From Batrachochytrium dendrobatidis JAM81 (lineage: Eukaryota; Chytridiomycota; Chytridiomycetes; Rhizophydiales): a DNA stretch of 64,000 nt. Numbering within the stretch: the first letter of the stretch is position 1; every line of letters begins with the position of its first letter. The translations under genes and the position numbers were made by a program. Below the pieces are notes generated by a model. It was given only the letters and a program-made list of their open reading frames with translations. It did not search any database and had not been told where the DNA came from. The stretch covers positions 451,837 to 515,836 of the forward strand of contig NW_006281103.1 of the NCBI RefSeq assembly GCF_000203795.2. Direction: 5' to 3'. Below are positions 33,266 to 44,600 of this stretch, piece by piece.

Positions 33266-35511
33266 ATGCTTTCCTCCCCTTCAAATCCAGGCAAGCGTTC
33301 GCTACGTGGTCTTAAATCTGTGTTTGGTATTTCGCCACAGTCTGTCAGCAATATCAATACAAATGTGGGAACCTCTCCCTATGATTTTGTCTACTCGCAA
33401 CGTCTTGGTACATCTTCCCATGGCATTATATCTCTCCAACTGCCAAACTCAATGCCTTCTCTAGAGCATATGTCACCTGGCCTCTGGTCTTGGATCCATT
33501 CTATCGACCCTGTTTACCAAGGTGGCCATAGTCATGCAGAACCAACCATGTCACGAACAACTGGGCCAACAGGCAGTGATGCTAGTCTTGCATCTATTCC
33601 CTTTTCGCCAATCGGAGCATCAAAAGTTCCATTCTATACACGAGTATTCAGCCCTGCTGGCGACCTTCTCGAGATCCCTAATCATTTGATGCAGACTTCT
33701 TCATTAGCTCAACCCCCATCTAATGGCATGCTACTTCAGTCTGGTGTTGCTGCTGCTGCAGAGGCTTGTCATTCACTGGCTGCCGGTCTTACGCGTTCAT
33801 CGACTTTTGATGCTACTCGCTCTCCTACCAACGGCTCTGCTAGTTCTCTTTCCAAACGTCGGTAAGTTGACTCGTATACTGTAGTGCCTTTATTATTTTT
33901 GGTCTATACCACGCAGTTGACTAAAGTCTTACACACTGTGCAACTGTTGCCAATCTATTTTACTACTTGCATAAACTATTATGATTTACAGCAAGCCCGT
34001 ACAATCACTTCCAGTAGAAAAACCCCCATCATCTACTCATGGGTTTCTGTCATCTGGATTGGATCTTCCACCACTCCCATCCATGCATACCCAAGAAAAA
34101 CCAAAAGTAAAGCGTTTTTTTATTCAATGTAAGTGTCGAAAGTATTTACAAACTTTGGTATAAACGAGTTCAATTCAGAGTAAATACTAAAAATTTGACA
34201 ACTGTTTTTGGATCAACAAGTGGTGGATTTAAATATGAGCAAAATGCCGCCAGGTATGTCCTAATTTATAGTGCATTCAATGTATATTCAACTTTTTAAT
34301 AATCATGTATTGAACTTGTAATAAGGCGAACATATTATTGGCATTGTCACTGTTGGCGATGCAAGACGTCTTACTTCTGCTCTTCCACTGCGTAGCGACT
34401 CAAATGCTCCAAAAGGGTTTCACTATTCAAGCCATCCAATGGAAGGATTTATCTAGTAAGTACGACCGTGTTTAGATATATCCAACTACTGCACTCGAGC
34501 ATGAATTTGACACTGTCAATCTAAAATCACCCATTTAGTGATGTTCCCAAAACACAACAGGATGTCAATATCACAATCCGTCTGTATTCGAAATGCATGA
34601 ATAATGACGAGCCTCACGATGGGTCCAAATCTCACAGTGGACTAATGTCTCCCTCTATGGAATCATTCAGTAGCCATGCTAGTGGATTCAAACGATCCAC
34701 ACTCTCCTTTTTTGGAGGCAGCGGTGGTTCGAATACGCTTATAGGCAAGCGATCCAGTGCACACGCTCCATCCTCCACGTTTAAGCAGTTTCAAGATCAA
34801 GAAGCGCTGCGTTTTCCTGCATCTCCAAATGCTGTGGATGTTACCTTGGCAGAAATGTCCCTCACATTGCCTACCCAACATGCATTCAGCAAAATCACAG
34901 GATCGTATACTTTGACTGCCAATGGTGGTAAAAAAGAAGTTGCTCGAGTAAATATTCAAATGGGAATGTTTGTTGAGGAAGAGTTTGCTATTGAGCGGGT
35001 ACGTTGATTGTGTGTATAATGGCTCAACTCTCTAATTAGTGCATCTGCTTACAAATTGATACCTAATGTGTTTATTTTTCAATAATAGGAAATTCCAACA
35101 GGCATGTACCGCCATGACGATACTCTCAACTTTTTACTAAGAACTTCAGGCGGCTTATTCTGGAAAAAATATTTTGTTGTGGGCACATATGATGGGATCC
35201 GTATTCTTGACTCGGAATATCTAGATCGCAAAGATCCCATTGCCTGGTTACACTTTTCACAAATCGTTGATATTGCACCAGCAGATTTTGAATACATGGC
35301 AGCTCCCAACTGTTTACAAGTCACGCTTGCTTTGCCATGGAAGGACGATGATCGTATTGCGACATCACCTATAAGCAGAGAATGGCGAGAGGCAGTACTT
35401 GGAGGTGCTGCAGCAATGAGTCGCTACCATGCAGTTATTTACATCACAGGAGATAACCTGGATCGTGCATTTGAATGGATGCAGTATTTTAGGAGAGCTT
35501 CTCAAGCCTAA
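33266..35511 (+). CDS. Anillin/Bud4-like protein: C2-like (anillin homology) region plus C-terminal PH domain
   Basis: Six exons in frame: 33266-33861, 33992-34128, 34221-34253, 34326-34455, 34539-34998 and 35089-35511, about 592 residues. The N-terminal third is disordered, Ser/Pro-rich. From exon 3 a beta-sandwich region appears (MPPGEHIIGIVTVGDARRL; DVNITIRLYSKC), broken by a Ser/Gly-rich loop, and resumes with VDVTLAEMSLTL and ARVNIQMGMFVEEEF. The final exon is a PH domain (LFWKKYFVVGTYDGIRILDSE; IAWLHFSQIVDIAP; VIYITGDNLDRAFEWMQYF with the C-terminal helix Trp). This resembles anillin, Mid1 and Bud4, which link septins, Rho GTPases and membrane at division sites. Assignment to one of these is uncertain; the 33-nt exon 3 is unusually small but required by frame. 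Confidence 0.65.
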
Positions 35512-36176
35512 TCTTGCCAGTTGCCTGACTATTCTTTATTTAATCCTTCATTAATCCTTTTTGACATGGGCAGTCCCATTTTTCCAATCCGCTTAATATC
35601 TAATTTACAGCATGAACTGTTTGATCTCGAAAATGCTTGGCAATATTGCCATAATAAATTTTTTTTTAATCTGGCTGTTGTAGATGGCTGATTGTTTAAA
35701 AATGAAGAGAGGGAAGATTAGAGCATCCCACTTGAGTCAAGGCCTCACTGCTTCCATTCCATCCAAGCGATTGCAAAGACAGACAGAAGCAGCAAGCTCC
35801 TAGTTTGCGTATTGCACTGAACAGTTGCCGCCAAGAGCTCGTTCCAAGCACACTGCTGCTATCCCAAAGGACAACAGCAGATGTGACAATCGTGACTGGT
35901 TGCTCTTCAGAAGATGACCCTCTGGACTCATCGCGAGTCTTTCAATTGGCTTATGTGGGAGCCTGTCCGAGGTGGGTAAGAAGACTACTGACGTAGCTCC
36001 TCGTCTGTTTGCCTCGAAACGCAATCTTTTCCTCCCGCCTCTTCTTCAGCAGGGCCAAGATCTGTTTGCATTTAAACGTCAATTCCTACTCTTGTTTGCA
36101 GTTGTGGGATTTCAACAGAACCCAACAACTATCAAAAAATGCTCAAACCTGCACCAAATCAGTAAATGACAAAAAA
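35512..36176. other. Intergenic
   Basis: No gene supported. Open frames at about 35800-36280 are short, overlap each other and the tRNA gene, and show no domain. Confidence 0.5.
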
Positions 36177-36250
36177 GGGGTCACCCCGGACTCGAACCGG
36201 GAGCCCCTCGCACCCAAAGCGAGAATCATAACCCTTAGACCAGTGACCCC
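36177..36250 (-). tRNA. tRNA-Pro (anticodon TGG)
   Basis: The minus strand folds as a tRNA. The 7-bp acceptor stem is GGGGTCA/TGACCCC, the anticodon stem CTCGC/GCGAG with loop TTTGGGT (anticodon TGG), and the T-arm CCCGG-TTCGAGT-CCGGG. No intron. A T-run follows on the minus strand (plus-strand A run just before 36177), a normal RNA polymerase III stop. Confidence 0.97.
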
Positions 36251-36643
36251 TTTATGTTTTTTCGTAAACAAGATCAGTATATAAATCAAGTATTAAATTA
36301 GTCGACAATGAAAATAGCATCAATCCATTATCATATTCATGTCGATCTGCTTTAAAGTTCCAGCACATTTAGTTGGTAGTCTGCTCAGTGCTTATTATTT
36401 TTATAATGGGTTTATCTGGTGATTGGATAGTAAACACAGCATCGACTGCTATTACAATAAATGCAGATATTTTTTAGAATTGGTTGTTCAATAAAGCAAA
36501 GAATCAAACATTGATGTACGCCACCATAACCATCCAAATAAAAACTAAATTTAAAAACTGAAATTAAAACATAAAGCGTCCTACTGTTATTTTCAATACA
36601 AATAATAGGCTTTTATCAATACACTAATAATCAGTAGTTTGGA
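36251..36643. other. Intergenic
   Basis: AT-rich spacer between tRNA-Pro and the orphan membrane protein gene. Nothing recognised. Confidence 0.5.
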
Positions 36644-38323
36644 TCATGTCGCAGTGGTGGTGGAGATCGATAGTTCACTGCGGTTAACTATAGAGCTAGT
36701 TGAAGATATGGTTGGTATAGCAGAGTTTAAAAAAGATTGATATTCTTGATCTTGTTTTGGACCAGTTAGGTCTTTGTGACAATATGTTGGCCAGATTGTG
36801 CATGAAACTATATCAGTAATGGATTTGATAATATCTGTAATGATTGGCATGGCCCACAATGTATGCCTGCTAATGGATTTGAAGAAAAGACAATCAATCG
36901 TGTTTTGAATCTGACCCATTACTTTAAACGCCAGTGACATGGAGGTTGAAAATAGTGACCCACTTTGTTGTATCCGAATAGCTCGATCTACTTTAGACTC
37001 GGATGATTGAATTGCTGGTGATGGCATAGCATGCTTGTCGCTTACCTCTAATATGCCATCTAAAGCAGGATCATAACAAACTGACGGTGTTGCATTGTCT
37101 GAAACATACGAAAACTGAAATGAACTTGTTGATGAACCAGAGTATCGTAGCTGCCATGGACCCTCATGTTTTCGTGGAGGTACACATACCTTTTTTGCCA
37201 AATCTGGATTACTTGCTTTGAGTAATGCTTCCGAATGGACACGTGTTGCAACAATTGCAGCATCAACCATTATTTTAAACTGAGATCTGGTTTGATAAAT
37301 AGCTTCCAATCGCTCCTTGTGAGCAGTCAGCACTAGACGATAACTTTCCATTTGATTTGCAAGCTGTTGATCTGGAGTTGGACTGTCCAACCCTACCGAT
37401 ATTCCTAGCATTTCTGCCGTAGGTTTGGCCATAGGTATATTATGGAAACCATACTCCAATACACCATGGCCAATATTTAAAATTGTGTGCTTTACTGTAC
37501 AATATACTGTAGATGAAAGTGGCCACCAAGCTGATTTTTTTGATGTAGTTTTCTTGGATCGCTCTTTGAAAATGAATGCGTTTTCGACAAATCGAATCTT
37601 TTCCTCCACTTCGATACATGAGTTTTCAATAGACGAGTGTGTATTATCTATCACGAATTGCTCAAACTTATCTTTGAAAAGGGGATGATACAACTTTTTT
37701 ACAATCTTGGCGAGCTTTTCTGCAATATGAGATCAATATTCAAAGTGTTTAAATAGATTTTCAACCCTGTTTCAATATATTACATCTAATCCATGTAGCA
37801 GTTTACCTTCTTGAGCAATAGATAGTTTAGATTCTCCTTTTTCTGCTACCATTGCTTTTATTTCTTCTACATCATTGTGTATTGACAGCCATTCTGACGT
37901 GTATTTCTCGACCACGTATGCCAGTGTGCGAGTCGACACAACTATACCCTCGACATGTTGGTCCATATGCACGTCGATTTCACAAATTCTTCGAACCAGC
38001 TCATCCAGATATGGTACTGGCATTGGTGTAGTATCAAAAAAACTGCTTTTGGTATTGAATGTGCTCCTCCACTTTTGTTCGAGATGGTAAAGGCGTTGTT
38101 TTACAGTACTTTTAGCACATTCTAGTTTATCAATAGTATGTTGAGCAGCTTGTTTTGCAAATTCCTTTTCCCGGTGACAATTGGATTTTAGCATGATAAT
38201 AGTGCGGTGACACTGCAAAAGGTTCAGCGTGAGAGCTCCAATGATTGCTATAATACATACGCATACAAATGCATCTGGACTTGTAAGATTTTCTAATATG
38301 ACACTAAGTATTAATAAAGTCAT
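36644..38323 (-). CDS. Orphan single-pass membrane protein with coiled-coil segment
   Basis: Two exons, 38323-37807 and 37719-36644, join in phase 1 and give about 530 residues. A hydrophobic segment near residues 19-37 (FVCVCIIAIIGALTLNLL) is a probable signal anchor. A helical, charged region follows (KEFAKQAAQHTIDKLECAK; LVRRICEIDVHMDQHVEGI). The C-terminal exon has HKERLEAIYQTRSQFKIMV, a stretch around the C-half with hydrophobic helices (WAMPIITDIIKSITDIVSC) and a Ser/Thr-rich end. No known domain recognised. Membrane tethering of a coiled-coil protein is the most that can be said. Confidence 0.65.
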
Positions 38324-39007
38324 GTCTATTTGAAATAGAATAGAATAAAATTGGCAGTCTTGTGTTTTATGGAAAGCTTGATTTCATTAGACCATGTCGT
38401 GTTTTTGTCCTTGATCTATATTTTCAAACCATCTCACTCAAACTACCAAAAAATGATTGTAGAATCTCAACTTGAGAATTTAAAAACTATTGAATATGTT
38501 TAAAATAGATACTTTGCTTTTGTTGGCAGCAGTGATTTTAGGACCATGTTCTCACCTACTAACATGCCGGCTATAGACGGCGTTTTTGCAAAACTGATGT
38601 CTGACAACTTGTGATTCAACTTTTGCGTGTCAAAATTCTGATATTATCATAATGGTAAAAGCAGCACTGGCAAAAGATACTTTGAATACTTTTCTACTTT
38701 TGCAAGTGTTGGGTATACCCAGTTTAGTAGGATATGGCACATTAGCAAATTTGGCTCAGAACATATGGTTTTTTGAATATCCGCCTTCACCAAGCAATGA
38801 GAATTGTATAGATTTAAAATATTGTAATCACAAGTTTACCGACTTGGATGTCTGCCATATATTACATGTGAATTTTGACAACTTTTACAATATGGTTAAA
38901 GTCTGGGGTTGTAGATTTCAATATGACTCTTTAATTAAAATTCATGCACAATAACGAAACAGTTTAGGCATCAATTACACCTATTCAAAGATTCGCAACA
39001 GTAAACA
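38324..39007. other. Intergenic with one uncertain short frame
   Basis: A 100-codon frame on the plus strand (38652-38954) starts with ATG and has a moderately hydrophobic N-terminus (TFLLLQVLGIPSLVGYG), but no domain or splice partner. It may be a small membrane protein or chance. The rest is AT-rich. Confidence 0.35.
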
Positions 39008-40682
39008 TTATTTGCGACATGCACCATCTTTTCCACCACTTGTGATTAAACCATCCAAAATCTGAATAGCAGAACCAAGTGCCCATCCAGTCTCAATTCC
39101 CTTGATCTTTTTAGCAGTTTTCATCTTCCTGGTATCGGGCAGACTATAACCAGTACCAAGTAGCTGATGCATAAACCCAAGATCCATACACCAGTGTGGG
39201 TTTTCCTGAAACAGTTGTTTCCCAACATCTGTGAGTTTCAAAGTATCACCTTTGCATACCAATTCAGCAGCAGCCTTGAGATCCCCAACAAGAAACTCGG
39301 AGGTGGCATTAAATGGCTCAGCGTAGTTATCGTAGAAATACGAAAACGCGTACATGTCGTTATGGGGGAACGTAGCTTGTAGTGATGGCATATAGATGCC
39401 ATCAAAGGAACAGGTTCGAAGAGGCGGTGTAAGTTTACAGCTAGACTCGGACTTGTCAAAGAGATGCGTAGTGATAAATGCACTACAGGATCCAAACCCA
39501 TCTGCCGTGCCGATAATGTCCGGGATTTTATCTATTGCCATGATATCCTTTTCTCTGCCTTTGCGTACACAAGGCTGATGATTATTGCTATTGGAAGTAG
39601 TGGAAGATACACCCAGGATTCGCTGTCTTCCGGCGCGCAGTCCATACCCATCATATGAGTGCTGGTATAGATGATAGGTGAAGCCGCCAAACGTGAGATC
39701 GTATCTGTGACTTCCCTCTGGTAAAGTCTTATGACCCGCATCATTGGTATCTGCAGCCATATCAGGTTCAAAGACAATCTGTGTTGAACCACCACCTAGA
39801 TCCAAGATGGCGGCAGTAAGATGACGTTTGGCAGTACCAATATAGCCTAAAAGGTAATTGACAGTGATCCATGCATACACTCCTTCACTACTGCCCTCCA
39901 TGATAACCACTCCGTCCTTCTGTAGCACTGGAAATGGATACTCCTTGTCCAGCTTGGTTTGAATTGCAGCCAGAATCCGAGTGGACATATCACCTTTAAG
40001 CATACGCAGTCCAGCAGTGGCTTTGACTGTTATTGGAGTGCATTGATGCAAGGACTGAGGCACATTTTGCAGAGCTGTTTGCAAAAGAGAGTCCAAAGAT
40101 GCAGCAGCTAGTGTAGGGTCGGTGTAGGAGGACAGCCCAGGTTTAACCTGCTCAAAGACCTCGTCTTCAAGTGTGGGTTGTGACCCTTTGCAGTAGTTGA
40201 AGCGATACACATGAATACGAGATCCAGTCGATCCAGCATCAATAATCAGTGCATACTGAATAGAGGGTCTGTCAGAGTGTAAGGGATGCTGACACTGCTG
40301 TGATGATGTATGTGCAAATGATTGATACTTGCTTGTGCTCAAGGATATATTGACCAGCTGCGATCCTGTTCATATAGTTGGTATCCAATGTACAATTCGC
40401 TTCTATGGTCACCATCTTATACATTGACTAGGTCAAGGCATTCATTAGACCACAAGTACGCTTACCAGGACGTTGAAGTGTCAGAGTCAGTAGTCCAATA
40501 GCAGCTACCACATACAAGAGTCCCTTTAGACTGGCCAAATCTGCTAATAGCCCAAGTACTGTTATGCTTTTACTATGACCAGAGGATGGTGATGCATGTC
40601 CAATGCTGCTTCCTCCAGGCCTGGTGGCCTGGTATAGAGCATTGGTATTTCGACTAGTAGGTGACTGTCGTTTACTGGCCAT
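39008..40682 (-). CDS. GDA1: GDA1/CD39-family nucleoside diphosphatase, Golgi type
   Basis: Exons 40682-40466 and 40365-39008 join in phase 1; 524 residues. A short cytosolic tail and a signal anchor (GLLYVVAAIGLLTLTL) make it type II membrane. Apyrase conserved regions: ALIIDAGSTGSRIHVYRF (ACR1), VKATAGLRML (ACR2), VVIMEGSSEGVYAWITVNYLLG with the catalytic Glu (ACR3), AAILDLGGGSTQIVFE (ACR4) and IETGWALGSAIQIL (ACR5). Yeast Gda1 hydrolyses GDP to GMP in the Golgi lumen so that GDP-mannose can be exchanged for GMP, supporting protein and lipid mannosylation. The start at 40682 is the first in-frame ATG. Confidence 0.93.
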
Positions 40683-41685
40683 ACTATAATCGACTATGGT
40701 CAATGTGGTATAGTGCAATGTAATGCTCTAGATGCTATTTACTACCAGATCTTGCAGATTGAACTCGCCCTTTTCTGAAAAACAACTCTTGCATACATCT
40801 GATCTTCATACTCATTGCAGTATGTCATCAGCTCGCTCTATTCCATTCATCACTACTTTGTATTCTCTCATCACTCGTCTATACATTGACTCGTTGCAAA
40901 CCTTGTCACTTGTATCGTCTTCACATTCAACAATCATTTACACTAAACTGCAAAGTCTAAATAAAATAATTGATGCCAACTAACTTGTACAACTATCATG
41001 AGTTGAATATCTTTGATTTGAGCTTGTTGTATGATGATAGTCTTTTGCAAATTGTCCTATCAAGCCTGTTCAAGTTTATTCTTTTGCTTTTAATACAATA
41101 CTTGCTAAAATAGCACGCTTTCCTTTATTCCATGATATTCTCAACTCCAGATTAATTACAATTTCTACAAATACCTACTGTAAAAAGTATCCAAAATATA
41201 TATACCATGCTATTCAAAAACAAACTTTTGACCATTTTCAAACAAACTTGTCGGAGTTTCTACAACTTCAAACAAGCAATTTAGATCTGATTGTTTATTT
41301 GATAGGTATCACCGAATCGAGGTTTTTGTAAATAATATCTCGACTAAGCATAGATGAAGAGAAGACACTCAACAATCACAACCTAATTGCCATTATATCC
41401 GTTTTCATCAAACATTGGATAGAGTTTACCATTTTTTGTAATCTGATTGGTCAAAAGTATTTAAATGTTTGAAAGCTTTGCTTTTCAAATCATATTAGTT
41501 ATTTATATATTATGGTAGATTGCTCCCACTTTTGAGTTCCTTCACTTCTGAATTATACTTGATTTCTACAGCAACTCTAGAGATTCTTTATATTCATATA
41601 CGTTTTATAGTATAAATTATCCTTCACAAAACATTTATTTTTTAAACCTGTTACATACTCGTTTATAAGACACCTACTGTTAAGC
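40683..41685. other. Divergent intergenic region
   Basis: About 1 kb, AT-rich, between GDA1 (minus) and the tandem-domain secreted protein gene (plus). A TATAAATT box lies at about 41611-41618, 70 bp upstream of the plus-strand ATG. No gene seen. Confidence 0.5.
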
Positions 41686-44600
41686 ATGCTTAGTCATGTA
41701 TATGGCTGGAAGGCACTATGTGCTTTTGGGCTAGCAGCTCTTGCTCAGGCTGCTACCCATGATATCAGCATTACTATGACTGGTAAGTACTTGATGCTGT
41801 TGGTTGTATTACGACGCGTCTTTGATCTAAAAAGACGCGTTTAGATCTATCCAGTTATTCTGTTCACTGCCTTCATCAGTCATGTTCTAACTACTTGTAT
41901 GGTCAACTTTATTAAAATGTATAAAATATCACACCACTATTATTTATTTGCTTGTCTACATTCATGCAACCATTACCACCCACCATTTTTTGTAAACAGT
42001 TGATGATACCTATGACCTCACGCTTGATGGGGTTTGCTATCAGGGCCCTGAATCTACATCTAGCTTGCAAAGCTGGCAAAATGTTCAAACTTATACCAAA
42101 AAGGTTGATGGCGATGGTCCGTGGCTTATTGCTATTGAAGGTCAAGACATTGGCACTATTGCTGGTCTGTTTGCTGCCGTTAAAATTGATGGTGTGCCAT
42201 ACTCGACTACTGCCACTTCAAACAATCTGTTTGTCATGACAGCCGACACTCCTAAAGATGGCTGGAAATTAGATGTAAACTACGATGACAGCGACTGGCA
42301 CACTCAAACTACTGATACTTGTACTGATTACAAAACTGAATGGGCAACCCTGTTACCTACTCTTGACTCTAAAACTGGTAAAGAAATTGCTCGCTCTATG
42401 TAAGTACTCAAATTATGATAAACGCAAAATAGTTGTGCTTGATCCCAATGTGATGCATATTGATTTTAAAAAAATTGGGTTTAAATTAACTAAAATCAAC
42501 GCTTTATCTATTACTGGCGTTAAATTGTATTACACCAGGTGGTATCCTAACTGCAGAAACACTGGAACTATTGAAAATCCTAAATCAATGTATTTCCGCT
42601 TGGTTTTAACTCCTCCATCGGTACGTAGTTGCTATTTTATTGGCAATAATTGATCAATCATTTAGAATCGCCACAAACCTTTTACTAAATCATTTATTTT
42701 ATATTCAGTATGCCCCTCCTTCATATATACCCCCGCCTCCACCACCACCTACCACACACATTCTTGCCATCACCATGGCTGTCGATGACAGTTATGACTT
42801 GAACCTTGATGGTCAAAAGATTTCGGTTCCATACACGCCATCTGGCTGGCAAAGCGTCAAGACCTACACCAAGACTGTTGTCGGTGATGGTCCATGGCTG
42901 ATATCTGTCAAAGGCTATGACGATGGAACTATTGCTGGATTTTTCTCAGTGGTTACTCTTGATGGTGTACCATACTCGACAACCGCTACCGCGACCAACA
43001 AATTCCGCATGACACCCAATACTCCAGCCGCTGGATGGGATTCTAGCTTGAGTTTTGATGATAAGGACTGGTACACACAGACATATGATTCATGCACCAA
43101 CTATTCCAGTTTCTGGGCTGCTCTTCTACCTAATCTGGACGCGCAGACTAAAGGACAAGTTGCTCGTGCCATGTGGTATCCTGATTGTTACAACACCGGT
43201 ACCGTTGCTTCGCCAAAGCCTATGTACTTCCGTCTTACTGTCGGTGGACCTAAATCGTCTTATATTCCTGCCAACCCCAATCCCGTTCCCACACACACTC
43301 TTGCCATCACCATGGCTGTCGATGACAGTTATGACTTGAACCTTGATGGTCAAAAGATTTCGGTTCCATACACGCCATCTGGCTGGCAAAGCGTCAAGAC
43401 CTACACCAAGACTGTTGTCGGTGATGGTCCATGGCTGATATCTGTCAAAGGCTATGACGATGGAACTATTGCTGGATTTTTCTCAGTGGTTACTCTTGAT
43501 GGTGTACCATACTCGACAACCGCTACCGCGACCAACAAATTCCGCATGACACCCAATACTCCAGCCGCTGGATGGGATTCTAGCTTGAGTTTTGATGACA
43601 AAGGCTGGTATACTCAGACAATTGATTCATGCACCAACTATTCCAGTTTCTGGGCTGCTCTTCTACCTAATCTGGACGCGCAGACTAAAGGACAAGTTGC
43701 TCGTGCCATGTGGTATCCTGATTGTTACAACACCGGTACCGTTGCCAACCCTAAACCTATGTACTTCCGTCTTACTGTCGGTGGACCTAAATCACCTGCT
43801 ATTCCTGCCAACCCCAATCCCGTTCCTACACACACTCTTGCCATTACCATGGCTGTTGATGATTTCTACACTATCAATATTGATGGCGCCATCACTAGTG
43901 TTCCATACACGCCATCTGGCTGGCAAAGCGTCAAGACTTACACCAAGACTGTTTTTGGTGATGGTCCATGGCTGATATCTGTCAAAGGTAATGATGTTGG
44001 AAATGTTGCTGGTCTGTTTGCAGTAGTTACTCTTGATGGTACTCCTTATACCACCACAGCCTCTCCAACCAACAAGTTCCGCATGTATCCCAATACTCCA
44101 GCCGCTGGATGGGATTCTAGCTTGAGTTTTGATGATAAGGACTGGTACACACAGACATATGATTCGTGCACTGATTATAACGATCAATGGACTGCGCTTC
44201 TACCTAATCTGGACGCGCAGACTAAAGGACAAGTTGCTCGCTCAATGTGGTATCCTAACTGCAAAAATACCGGTACCGTTGCCAACCCTAAGCCCATGTA
44301 TTTCCGTCTTACTGTCGGTGGACCTAAATCACCTTCCATTCCTGCCAACCCCAATCCTGTCCCATCTCATTCTTTGGTTGTTACCATGGCTGTTGATGAC
44401 TATTACGATCTTACCATTGATGGCAAAAGATACACTGAACCCAAAACTCCTACCAGCTGGCAGAGCGTCAAGACCTACACCAAGACTGTTATTGGTGATG
44501 GTCCATGGCTTGTTTCTGTCCATGGATATGATGTTGGAAATGTTGCTGGTCTGTTTGCAGTGGTCACTCTTGATGGTGTACCATACTCGACAACCGCTAC

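Noticed and set aside
36009..36284. Open frame overlapping tRNA-Pro
   Set aside because: It runs straight through a perfect tRNA gene and has no domain.
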